A stretch of DNA of 23,604 bases from a virus. The notes under the pieces are model-generated. The model ran no database searches, had not been told where the DNA came from, and saw nothing but the letters and a program-made list of their open reading frames with translations. A program made the position numbers and the translations under genes. Positions 14,184-21,800 of this stretch are shown in pieces. Each line of letters begins with the position of its first letter. Within the stretch, counting starts at the first letter, position 1. The stretch is taken from positions 1 through 23,604 of the IMG/VR virus record IMGVR_UViG_3300042197_000323; one strand, written 5' to 3'.

Positions 14184-14548
14184 TGAACACCTATAGATTT
14201 AAGATAAGCGATAAGATTAGCACGGGTTTCTGCGTCTTTTTCTTTATATTGCATTTTCGTGCCTTTCACCATCTTTTTAGGATCAGTCAACCAAACATCC
14301 ATTAGTTCTTCTGTCCATACGGGATTTGCACTAGCCCATTCTGCAAAACCTTTTGAATACTTAAATTCTGTAGCAGCCGTACCTCTACCAAAAATGTTAT
14401 AGAGATTAGGCCCTGTGCCATTCTTTCCACCTTCTTCAACGGTATGGCAAACAGCACATTTTTTATATTGTTTTTCGCCTTGAGCAGCATCACCTTCTGC
14501 ATAGGCAACAGAAGTAGTAAGTAATAGAGCAGCAATAAAGTTTTTCAT
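14180..14548 (-). CDS. periplasmic class I cytochrome c
   Basis: The 122-residue precursor has a signal peptide (MKNFIAALLLTTSVAYA, cleavage after Ala17), the haem attachment motif CAVCH at 31-35 and GTGPNLYNIFGR, as in cytochrome c2/c-552 types. The likely axial ligand is Met99 in KGTKMQY. The final ANLIAYLKSIG helix is typical. It would be exported by Sec and matured by the host Ccm system, then carry electrons between a bc1-type complex and oxidase. All key residues are intact, so it should be functional. TAGGAG precedes the ATG at 14548. A phage-carried cytochrome c is unusual; the sequence looks alphaproteobacterial, suggesting acquisition from the host line. Confidence 0.93.
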   Translation of the reverse strand: MKNFIAALLLTTSVAYAEGDAAQGEKQYKKCAVCHTVEEGGKNGTGPNLYNIFGRGTAATEFKYSKGFAEWASANPVWTEELMDVWLTDPKKMVKGTKMQYKEKDAETRANLIAYLKSIGVQ

Positions 14549-14564
14549 GTCGTTCTCCTATAAA

Positions 14565-14741
14565 TTATGACCATTTTAATACAAAGAATGTAGCATCTTT
14601 GTTATTCTTAAATTTTACAAAAGTTAACTGTTCTATGGTCCAAATATCACCTACAGGACCATAACGATTGTACAACCACTCAACGGCTGCTAGTCTATAA
14701 TTAACTTCTAATCCTATGTGATCAAGATCAACAACTGTCAT
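14565..14741 (-). CDS. small hypothetical protein, 58 aa
   Basis: This short gene fills the gap between the exonuclease and cytochrome c. The product begins MTVVDLDHIGLEVNYRLAAV, contains EWLYNRYGPVGDIWT and ends TFFVLKWS. It looks like a compact soluble alpha/beta protein with no metal or membrane signature. The start shares ATGA with the exonuclease stop, and the stop lies just before the cytochrome c ribosome site. I think I recall similar short proteins in marine phages but cannot name one. Confidence 0.65.
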   Translation of the reverse strand: MTVVDLDHIGLEVNYRLAAVEWLYNRYGPVGDIWTIEQLTFVKFKNNKDATFFVLKWS

Positions 14742-15274
14742 TTTGTAAACCCAAAATGTTTAAACATAATTTGTACTGATTTTGCTTGGAAGTAAGCATC
14801 AGCAAGTGCGTTGTGCAAATCAGTTTGCATACTTTTTCGTGGATCAACTGGCATACGTTTAGTAATTGTTCTGCTATCACTAATTTGCCAAAACTGCCAC
14901 GGAATAGGCTTACCTACCATTCTATACATATTTTCTAAAATAGTTATATCGAATCCATAGCCTTGGCCCCATATTTCTTCAACGCCTACGACCCAACGGT
15001 TCAGTTGAGTAAGTGCTTCTTCTACAGTAATAGCACCGGTCTGGTCAAATGCCTCTTCCATAATAGCAGGATCTTGTTTACCCCACCATTCAATAGTGGA
15101 ATCTGAAGCAGTTCTACCTAACCTGTCTTGGTCGTCTACAAGAATTTTAAGATAAAGATCTGAGTGAGGTTGATCGTCTGTGAACGGATTAAATTTAACT
15201 GCTCCAAGACTGAGGACCGTTGCAGTGGGGTACACATCAAGTGTTTCCAAGTCTATCATACCATGGTTTGCCAT
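14738..15274 (-). CDS. DEDDh 3'-5' exonuclease (DUF5051/Rv2179c-like)
   Basis: The 178-residue product opens MANHGMIDLETL, giving Asp8 and Glu10 of exonuclease motif I. GYGFDITILE supplies Asp109, and HNALADA gives His154 and Asp159, so the DEDDh set is complete. It matches the phage 3'-5' exonuclease group in which IDLETL...P.A.VLSLGAV is conserved. It should degrade DNA or RNA 3' ends with two metals. I start it at ATG 15274, which overlaps the stop of the membrane gene as TAATG; the longer open frame to 15346 would run inside that gene in another frame. Confidence 0.88.
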   Translation of the reverse strand: MANHGMIDLETLDVYPTATVLSLGAVKFNPFTDDQPHSDLYLKILVDDQDRLGRTASDSTIEWWGKQDPAIMEEAFDQTGAITVEEALTQLNRWVVGVEEIWGQGYGFDITILENMYRMVGKPIPWQFWQISDSRTITKRMPVDPRKSMQTDLHNALADAYFQAKSVQIMFKHFGFTK

Positions 15275-15459
15275 TATTTGTTCTTTCTGTTTTCTTGTCC
15301 AATGCCTGAAAGTATAAGGAATACATACAGCAAAGGCCAAGCCCATCCTGCAAGATATCCTGTAATATGTAAAATCATTAGTGTAATACCAGTAGCACCC
15401 GTTGTGCCTATACCGCTTGTTTTTAATCCAACGATAACTTGCGGATCAGGAAACTTCAT
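15274..15459 (-). CDS. small membrane protein, 61 aa
   Basis: After about 15 polar residues (MKFPDPQVIVGLKTSG) the protein is hydrophobic from about residue 20 to 55, enough for two short helices separated near GYLAGWAWP, and ends with a charged NRKNK. The ATG at 15459 has a perfect GAGGAG ribosome site 7 bases away; an upstream TTG in frame lies before this site and is unlikely. That ribosome site is inside a predicted pseudoknot or hairpin (next entry), so translation may be controlled. I do not recognise the family. It lies between the BI-1-like gene and the exonuclease. Confidence 0.7.
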   Translation of the reverse strand: MKFPDPQVIVGLKTSGIGTTGATGITLMILHITGYLAGWAWPLLYVFLILSGIGQENRKNK

Positions 15460-15514
15460 AAAAAAACTCCTCGATAACAAGTTGACTTTAACATGCTTTT
15501 AGCGAGGAGTCAAC
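15460..15514 (-). promoter_or_regulatory. candidate RNA pseudoknot or SD-masking element ahead of the membrane gene
   Basis: On the minus strand GTTGACT (15514-15508) can pair with AGTCAAC (15487-15481), and CTCCTCG (15509-15503) with CGAGGAG (15473-15467). The order a-b-a'-b' with two shared bases makes the helices an H-type pseudoknot or mutually exclusive alternatives. The second helix hides the GAGGAG ribosome site and is followed by seven U residues, so it could also act as a terminator. TTGACT...TAAAGT with 17-base spacing is a weaker sigma-70-like alternative reading. It matches no riboswitch class I can name. Confidence 0.5.
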
Positions 15515-15519
15515 GATTA

Positions 15520-16194
15520 TTATTCTCTATTGCCAAGAAGACTTAGCAACATTTGGAATAGGTTGATGAAGTTAAGATACAAATTAAGTGCAGTTGTAAT
15601 AGCAAATTTTGCAGTTTCTTCTGCTGTCATTCTACCGCTAACAAACATGCTTTTAGCCATTTGCGTATCATATGCCGTCAAACCTGTAAAAATAACTACA
15701 CCTATAACACTAACGGCAAATGCAATAGCACTAGATTGTAAAAAAATATTTACTATAGCAGCAACAATAATACCTATCAATCCTATAATAAGGAAACTAC
15801 CCCAGTTGCTGATGTCTTTTTTGGTTGTATAACCATATAAACTTGCCGCAGCAAAAACTGAAGAAGTAATAAAGAACACTTGGGCGATACTTGATGCAGT
15901 GTATGCAGCAAAGATAGTGCTAAGACTTACCCCCATTACAGCAGTAAATGCAAAGTAAAATGTTCTAACAGTAGAAAAACTCCAGTTAGGATTATACAGA
16001 AAAATCATACCAAGTGGAGCAAATACAAACAGCCACATAAGCGGACCCATTGCTGCCATAGCACCACTAGCATATGTTAGATACGCTACTACACCACTAA
16101 AGGCCAATCCTGCGGCTGTATAGTTGTATAGAGCAAGCATAAAAGTTCTCAGTGCTTCGTCATAGTAAGCACCGGTCATTGCACGAGTATTCAT
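15520..16194 (-). CDS. Bax inhibitor-1/YccA family membrane protein
   Basis: The 224-residue protein is a seven-helix membrane protein with the BI-1/YccA pattern: an N-terminal NTRAMTGAYYDEALRTFML, a conserved NYTAAGLAFSG first helix, NPNWS between helices, and near the end FTGLTAYDTQMAK followed by ALNLYLNFINLFQMLLSLLG. E. coli YccA of this family inhibits the FtsH protease; other members act as pH-sensitive calcium leak channels. Either use would help a phage. The N-terminus resembles alphaproteobacterial members. AAGGAGGGTGATCT gives a strong ribosome site, and the start overlaps mazG as ATGA. Confidence 0.9.
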   Translation of the reverse strand: MNTRAMTGAYYDEALRTFMLALYNYTAAGLAFSGVVAYLTYASGAMAAMGPLMWLFVFAPLGMIFLYNPNWSFSTVRTFYFAFTAVMGVSLSTIFAAYTASSIAQVFFITSSVFAAASLYGYTTKKDISNWGSFLIIGLIGIIVAAIVNIFLQSSAIAFAVSVIGVVIFTGLTAYDTQMAKSMFVSGRMTAEETAKFAITTALNLYLNFINLFQMLLSLLGNRE

Positions 16195-16598
16195 AGATCA
16201 CCCTCCTTACGGTTCTCGCTATAATAAACATCAAAGTGTCCACCAGGATATCTTGATTCCAGTTTGCGAACATTTTCTTCGATTACTTCGCTAGGATTAA
16301 CACCAATTGCTCTACAAGCATTAGCAAAATACCAAGCAATATCTCCCAGTTCACGTTTAATATGGAACAGGGTTTCGTCATTAAGTGGTTTACCTTGGAA
16401 CACACACTTTTTGACTATTTCGCTAAATTCTCCACCTTCGGATGCAATTCCAATTGCTCCTGTCATTAGTAGAGAAATGTTGCAGACTTGATTAAGTTCT
16501 CTAAGTCTACCAATCATTACTTCAAGATCATTACTAGGTTCACTAGTAACACCTTCTACAAATTGTTTATATTTGTTAATATCTACTATGTCTGTCAC
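16191..16598 (-). CDS. mazG: MazG-family nucleotide pyrophosphohydrolase
   Basis: The 135-residue protein has EGGEFSE (Glu54, Glu57) and RELGDIAWY (Glu83, Asp86), the ExxE...ExxD Mg2+ site of MazG, followed by a NPSEVIEENVRKLESRYPGG ending I know from T4-like phage MazG proteins. It removes pyrophosphate from nucleoside triphosphates; a role in host (p)ppGpp control has been suggested for phage forms but is disputed. The start is a GTG at 16598 with AGAGG 5 bases ahead. It lies 9 bases downstream of the co-chaperonin and overlaps the BI-1-like gene by 4 bases. Confidence 0.88.
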   Translation of the reverse strand: MTDIVDINKYKQFVEGVTSEPSNDLEVMIGRLRELNQVCNISLLMTGAIGIASEGGEFSEIVKKCVFQGKPLNDETLFHIKRELGDIAWYFANACRAIGVNPSEVIEENVRKLESRYPGGHFDVYYSENRKEGDL

Positions 16599-16607
16599 GT
16601 TATCCTC

Positions 16608-17009
16608 TTATGCAAATGCGTTAGCAGTAATTTTGTTAGGAGCAAAATCTGCAACGCTGGATTTACCAATTATAACGTCGTCAGGTTTAGTATTGCTCCA
16701 CCCCAGTATACTTTCAGTTTCAATCATACGCAACTCTTTTTCTTCACTACCGTCATCCATGTTAACACTTCTTGTCCAACGACCGTGTTCGATAAGAATC
16801 CAATCTCCTACACTGTACGGATCTTTATTATCGGGTCCTTTAGCATAAACCTGTCCCCATCGAGGATAAATTCCTCTAACGTTTCCGTCGTCGTTTGTTA
16901 TAATTAACCCTGCTCGAGTTTTTTGTTCGCCAAAATACATATTTTCTATAATTACCCTATTGCCTATAGGATGCAGTGTTCCAGCGATAGTATTAATATT
17001 TAACGCCAT
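16608..17009 (-). CDS. GroES-like co-chaperonin (T4 gp31 analogue)
   Basis: The 133-residue product has a GroES-type beta-barrel pattern: LHPIGNRVIIENMYFGEQK, then a loop with TRAGLIITNDDG where the GroEL-binding GIVL-type tripeptide sits (about residues 34-37). WGQVYAKGP and VGDWILIEHGRWT correspond to the barrel strands, and a final ILGW matches the last strand. A roughly 30-residue tail (NTKPDDVIIGKSS...) exceeds GroES. In T4, gp31 replaces GroES so host GroEL can fold the major capsid protein; the same role is inferred. GGTGA serves as ribosome site. No GroEL gene is in the window. Confidence 0.8.
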   Translation of the reverse strand: MALNINTIAGTLHPIGNRVIIENMYFGEQKTRAGLIITNDDGNVRGIYPRWGQVYAKGPDNKDPYSVGDWILIEHGRWTRSVNMDDGSEEKELRMIETESILGWSNTKPDDVIIGKSSVADFAPNKITANAFA

Positions 17010-17012
17010 AAA

Positions 17013-17399
17013 TCACCTTTTTCTATTTGTTTTTTTAGTAACAAAATTGCCTTCGTTGTCTTCTTCCCAATCGTTGTCTTCCGATAGTAATTTTTTTTCT
17101 TCTTCGGTTAGTTCGATTTCAGAAATTTTTTCAGATAACACAAGGTCTTCTTTTTTAATTGTCTTAAAACCGCCAGTTTCGTCTTTTACGCCTTTGCTGT
17201 TTTTTTCGTAATATTCCTTTACAATGTCTTCTCGCTTTTTTACGATTTTTCCACCGGGTCCTAACTCGTCGCCTCGAGCATTTACTTTGGCATTACCGAT
17301 AGCAGGTACAAGTTCATTCTTTTTCCTCAACAGATCGATATCTACAATTTTACCTCTCATAGAACGATGTTGTTTTTTAACTACGTTTCCTTTAGACAT
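17013..17399 (-). CDS. conserved T4-like phage protein, basic/acidic, 128 aa
   Basis: The N-terminal half is basic (MSKGNVVKKQHRSMRGKIVD) with VNARGDELGPGGKIVKKRED; the C-terminal half is very acidic and ends in a basic tail. I recall the MRGK.VD...VNARGD.LG.GG.I..RED pattern as a small conserved protein in T4-like cyanophages and pelagiphages, possibly virion-associated. It has no enzyme motif and is probably partly disordered. TAGGAG is the ribosome site, and an ACTAAATA box 23 bases before the ATG may be a late promoter. Confidence 0.72.
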   Translation of the reverse strand: MSKGNVVKKQHRSMRGKIVDIDLLRKKNELVPAIGNAKVNARGDELGPGGKIVKKREDIVKEYYEKNSKGVKDETGGFKTIKKEDLVLSEKISEIELTEEEKKLLSEDNDWEEDNEGNFVTKKTNRKR

Positions 17400-17421
17400 A
17401 TTAATCTCCTATATTTGTGAA

Positions 17422-17429
17422 TATTTAGT
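17422..17429 (-). promoter_or_regulatory. possible variant late promoter (ACTAAATA)
   Basis: This minus-strand box has one mismatch to NATAAATA. Its distance to the ATG at 17399 (23 bases) matches the geometry of the exact late promoters at 18803 and 22352, and a ribosome site lies between. It overlaps the stop of the polymerase-fragment gene. Confidence 0.35.
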
Positions 17430-17958
17430 CTCGTAAAAATTCACGCCAGTCTAAATTGTATTTTAGACTATCAATTTTATGAACTCCAATCAAATACAGC
17501 ACGTATGATGCTACACTCGATCCGCGACCTACGCCCCACACAATATTATTCTCACGCATAAAGCTTACAAGATAGATCATATATCTTAATAGATCGAGCA
17601 TTCCTCTTTCTTTGTAAGCAAAGAATTCTTCTTTAACTCTATCATATTCACTATCTTTACTGCATCTATCTAAAAGCCAGCCCCATAACATTTTGTCTGT
17701 TATGTTCTTATATTTGTCTGGCATAAACCATTCGCTTTGACACACACCGTCAAACGTTTTTTGATCTACATCAATAGGAATATATTTTTGCAGTTTTAGA
17801 AGACCTTGCTCTTCCATTGCAGCGTTGAAACGATCTACATCATCCGAAGGATCACAGAGGACTACATGGCATTTTTCTATGTTGCCACTATAGATCAAGT
17901 TGATAAGATCACGATTAGTAAATCTAGGAACACCTAGTTCATCTGTTTTCAAGAGCAT
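17425..17958 (-). CDS. C-family DNA polymerase (DnaE/PolC) fragment-like protein, no catalytic aspartates
   Basis: The last 40 of 177 residues read as the entry to a DNA polymerase III alpha palm: NNIVWGVGRGSSVASYVLYL (138-157), then IGVHKIDSLKYNLDWREFL, matching the DnaE pattern GRGS..GS.VAY.L.IT.IDPL.Y.L.FERFL. In DnaE the catalytic P-D-(F/I)-D-x-D-F block follows at once, but this gene ends at WREFLRD. So the catalytic aspartates are absent and polymerase activity is not expected. The first 135 residues resemble the region before the palm only loosely. I recall similar stand-alone fragments in marine T4-like phages. It may be a DNA-binding or interaction module. Confidence 0.75.
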   Translation of the reverse strand: MLLKTDELGVPRFTNRDLINLIYSGNIEKCHVVLCDPSDDVDRFNAAMEEQGLLKLQKYIPIDVDQKTFDGVCQSEWFMPDKYKNITDKMLWGWLLDRCSKDSEYDRVKEEFFAYKERGMLDLLRYMIYLVSFMRENNIVWGVGRGSSVASYVLYLIGVHKIDSLKYNLDWREFLRD

Positions 17959-17966
17959 AGCCTATA

Positions 17967-18203
17967 TTAATTGACGTTTATTAAATTGTCAAGATCATTG
18001 TTGCTGTTTTGTTCTTTAAATTTTTGAACAGCTAAGAATCTTCTATGTTTTAATTCTTCTTTGTACATATCTAATGTCATAGATATTTGATTTTTTAAAT
18101 CAAGATTGTAAGTTTGAAAATATTTTCGTTGAAGATTAGAAATTTTATCTTCTACTTGAGCGTCTGACAACGATTGTAAATCAGTAATCAACGGATGAAA
18201 CAT
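17967..18203 (-). CDS. conserved small phage protein, 78 aa
   Basis: A helical, charged protein beginning MFHPLITDLQSLSDAQVEDK, with LQRKYFQTYNLDLKNQIS and a final NNDLDNLINVN. It has a predicted coiled coil over about residues 20-65. I recall proteins with the same start and D.LI.VN ending in T4-like cyanophages and pelagiphages, of unknown function. The start shares TAATG with the preceding fibre-related gene; the stop is 8 bases before the polymerase-fragment start. Confidence 0.75.
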   Translation of the reverse strand: MFHPLITDLQSLSDAQVEDKISNLQRKYFQTYNLDLKNQISMTLDMYKEELKHRRFLAVQKFKEQNSNNDLDNLINVN

Positions 18204-18784
18204 TAACTAAATTGTCCTAAGTATATACCATACACAGTTGTGCCACCGTTATATGTCCAAAATTCTACTATGATTGGATTTGTTGAACTGTCTACAGTAA
18301 AAGTCCCAGGCCAACCTGCTGCCTTTTTTAATGTACCGCCGCCTTCTATAGTCCATAAAACTGTCTTAGCAGTGTCATTACCGAACAATTCTATCCTCAT
18401 CTTGGCATATCTGTTTGTAGTAGCAGTATCAGGCCAGTCACTTAAATTTAAAGTAGCACTGGGAGTACTTATTGCTAAATTAAGTCTTATAGTTTGATAG
18501 TTGCCGTTTAGATAGCTTACGTTTTGTCCCGCTATAATTGTGCCTGCATTGTGATATTGTTCGGTGCAGTATTGGAAATTAGCATCTGCAATGTTAGTTC
18601 CATTAAAGTCATTAGATTCATTTAATTTTGCAGTGTTTGTTTGCAATTGTGTAATTTCACTTGCTGCGGTAGCAAAATTAGTTTTGATAATAGAAAAATT
18701 ATCTCTAAATCCCTGTGTATCATTATCTATACCTGCTACTGGATACGCAGCGTCGATTGTTTCACTTACTATTTGGCTTGTCAT
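18203..18784 (-). CDS. tail fibre/neck-type structural protein, 193 aa
   Basis: The N-terminal 45 residues (DNDTQGFRDNFSIIKTNFAT, then a heptad-like EITQLQTN) match the phage fibre motif D..G.R..F..I..NF..A..EI..L, which also opens the gene at 22367-23077. The rest is Thr/Asn/Gly-rich and beta-like, ending in WTYNGGTTVYGIYLGQF. So it is likely a trimeric fibre or fibre-associated protein on the virion. A late promoter (18803-18810) and AGAGG ribosome site precede the ATG at 18784. The exact part of the virion is unknown. Confidence 0.72.
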   Translation of the reverse strand: MTSQIVSETIDAAYPVAGIDNDTQGFRDNFSIIKTNFATAASEITQLQTNTAKLNESNDFNGTNIADANFQYCTEQYHNAGTIIAGQNVSYLNGNYQTIRLNLAISTPSATLNLSDWPDTATTNRYAKMRIELFGNDTAKTVLWTIEGGGTLKKAAGWPGTFTVDSSTNPIIVEFWTYNGGTTVYGIYLGQFS

Positions 18785-18802
18785 TTATCTACCTCTTTAG
18801 TA

Positions 18803-18810
18803 TATTTATT
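18803..18810 (-). promoter_or_regulatory. T4-type late promoter (AATAAATA)
   Basis: An exact NATAAATA box lies between the large fibre gene and the next structural gene, 19 bases from the ATG at 18784 with a ribosome site between. It overlaps a TCTAAATA copy (18807-18814), making a doubled box. Confidence 0.65.
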
Positions 18811-18814
18811 TAGA

Positions 18815-21800
18815 TTAAACGTTGAATTGATAATTTGCGAATAGAATATATTGCTCTTCTAAATTATTGCCTGTTCGCTGAACAATATATCTATCTATGT
18901 CCAGTTCTATGTTTCTCATATTAAATCCGCTATTTTTTATGTTTAACAGGATTTCATTTGCAGCGCCGGGTTTACAATAACATACGGGAATAGCAGTTTG
19001 ATAATTAAGTTCTTGAAAGCCTGATTGTGGTGTTCTCATCCATAGCGGTAAATAATTTCTTTCAGATTTACCTATAGCTTTAATGTTACCCCTCATATGA
19101 TCTATACTAGAAATATATCTTGTTTGATCCTTAGTATCACTTACTTTTACAGCATTGCTATCTGCTTTTATAGTATTTGTAATAGGTCTAATTCTATAAG
19201 GTTCGCTGTCGGTTAATTGCAATTGGAAAGTAATTTCACCATTGTTTCTTATGTCTATTATAAAATCGTCGTTGTCTGTATTTACTTGTACAAAATTAGA
19301 TCTAGTTTCAACAATTAAAAAGTCTTTATTTGGATAAACAAACTTTACAATTTCTCTTCCATATACAGGTATTTGAGGTACACCTAGTCCTGTTCTAGTT
19401 TTGTCATCTACGCCTGCATATTGAATACTATCTACTGTAATTTTATTACCTGTAGTTATTTTAAATTGTTTTCTTGTTTTTCCCTTACTTGTCATTGCAG
19501 GATCGATAACATCTGCATAGATTACTTCGTAAACTATTTCATTGCTACCGGGTTGTTTTGCTAATGCTATTTTGAAATCACCAAATAGATATTTTTTTCG
19601 TTTGTGATTTTTGGCTGCTGCTGCTACAAAATTTTCAACATTTTTTGCTTCTATACCGGCATATACCAACAATTCTAATGTTTTTTGTAATCCAAATCTA
19701 GGATCATCTTGTCTATATATGTTATTAGGTGTAAAAATTTCAGGATTTGAGATAAAATTTTTGTATAGATCTCGTTGACTTTGTTTTAGCATTGGACGGG
19801 CTACTATATCTGTATACAGCGTATCGTCTAAATCTTCTACGTCTAACGTAAATTCTCTAGTGATTGCACTGTAATTGAATCTATCTCTTGCTTCGATAAC
19901 AAATTTATATCTTCTATCAAATAGTGTATCCCCAGGATTTTTCCCATCCCACGTTATTGTTCTGTTATCAAATGTAGTTAACCCTTTACTAGAAGCATTT
20001 GCAAATTGATTTGCTACCCCTATTATTTCACCACTGTAATTTAAACGCATACCGAATGGCAATTGTCCACTTTTTATTGCATACAACATTCTAGTATCTG
20101 GTACTGTAGTTTCTGCCTCTACTCTTAACACACTTGTAAAGTTTGCATTTATTTTTCCAAGATATGGGTCAGTTAACCATTTAATTGTTGAGTCTATTTC
20201 ACCTATGATTTGTAGTTCAAATGTCTTTGCTTTGCTAGGAATATCAACTTCGTCAGTGCTAGTAACTGCAATATTTTTAGTAAAGAAGTCATTTTTGAAT
20301 AATGCTATACCGATATTTCTACCTTGCAATAATTGTCTAGAAAGATTTACATCTAAGCCTAGTCTGTCTTCGTTGTCGCGTATTAGTATTACAGTTAATT
20401 CCGAGCTGTCGGTTGATTCTCTAAAAAAGCCAAGAACATTTGATTTTATTCTACTAATTGCAGTGCTGGGAATTCTTATTCTCCACCTAGTAGGTTCTAT
20501 TACTTCAATATAAGAAACTCCTCCGTATGTTTCTTGCAATGCTTGACGTGTAGCAGTTAGTCTGTCGTTTAACGATAAATCAGACAATGTTGCCGCAACT
20601 AAATTCCATTTTGCTGATTCAAAATCAATTTGAACATTGCCAAGCCCGTCAGTTACAATTTCATTGTTAATATCATATTGTGGTTGTACATTATGAGGAA
20701 CTGTGCAGATATAAATTTGATCATCACCGCCTGATTCACTTGTGTACACAGCATAATCTCCTATAAAGTAATTTTCAAATTCAATAATATTTCTAGGAGA
20801 TTTTTTAGGTAATATAGGGTTAAATGCAGGTTCAGTTTGTCTTATTTCATATTCTATATATGGAACAACACTGGTTATTTTATAAACTTCTGATGTAGAA
20901 AACCGAAGTTCTCTGCCTTGGCATTTGTTTTTGTTTTGTTCTGATAGTGTATTTACAAAAATATGATCATCGCCCATTGAAGCAGTTTTAGAAAGATTTA
21001 AGCTAACAGAAGGCGCTATAGTGTCAGATACAGTTATCACGTCATAGTTTGGATTGCTGTTACTAGTTCCGATTACTCTATATGGTCTGCCGTATAAAAT
21101 AATATCTGTATTAAGTAATTCTCGTAGATCTTCAACACCGTCTAGTGTACTAGTTCGATCTATTTTAAAAATTTTAAAACTAGTTGCACCTAATAAAACG
21201 TCTTCATAAAAATTAGCAAATATAGTTAAACTTTCTAGGTCGCCTGTATAACGTGTTGCTCTAATTGTAAACTTGTAATTTTGAGTAATTGCAGGTTGAT
21301 ATGGCACACGGCCATACAATTCTCCGTTAGTACTATCAAGTGCTAGACCGGGCGGCAGTTCACTTACTGAACCGTCATCGTTAATATTATCAAGAGTATA
21401 TACAATCTGCCCTAGGAGAGTATTGCTTTCTAATACATCTAGATAAACTGTAACATAATTGTTAGCACGTTTAAATCCTAGATTTCTAGGAGTAATCCAC
21501 ACAGGAGTTCTTACATAAGTATTGTCTGCTGTAAAAACACCAGTACTTACTTGCATAATTGTATTATCTACTCTTAAAAAATCGTCGCCTACTACATATA
21601 TTTTAAACTGTCTACGAACAAAAGTCTCACCATCGGTAACTGTTACAGCAAACGGATAATATCTGTTTAGTTTTCTTAAACTTTGTGTAGGTATAGAATA
21701 ATCAAAGGTCACTGTATCGTAGAAATAACTGCCATAACCGTTACTGGATAACACACTATAATCTAGAGGAAAATCTCCATATGGCATGGTATCATAGCCG

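Noticed and set aside
14302-14535. A minus-strand open frame inside the cytochrome c gene
   Set aside because: It is a shifted-frame shadow of the cytochrome; its Leu-rich start is the signal-peptide codons read out of frame.
12737-14578. Similar AATTATG..CATTTTA words at 12737-12752 and 14563-14578
   Set aside because: Both fall at gene ends with different frames. With only two copies and a mismatched centre there is no support for an operator or repeat.
15274-15346. A 24-residue N-terminal extension of the exonuclease
   Set aside because: It would lie inside the membrane gene in another frame; the TAATG overlap and the MIDLET motif close to the N-terminus favour 15274.
15460-15514. Naming the pseudoknot element as a SAM-II, SAM-V or preQ1 riboswitch
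   Set aside because: The layout is similar, but the conserved core bases I remember for these classes are not found in the right order.
14180-16194. An apoptosis-like pairing of cytochrome c with a Bax inhibitor homologue
   Set aside because: The names suggest it, but bacteria lack Bax and mitochondria-type apoptosis. The two are better explained as respiration and protease or ion control genes.
16488-16907. Plus-strand open frames opposite the GroES-like and mazG genes, and similar ones elsewhere such as 20205-20513 and 22527-22898
   Set aside because: They are mirror frames of well-supported minus-strand genes, have no ribosome sites and no protein-like composition.
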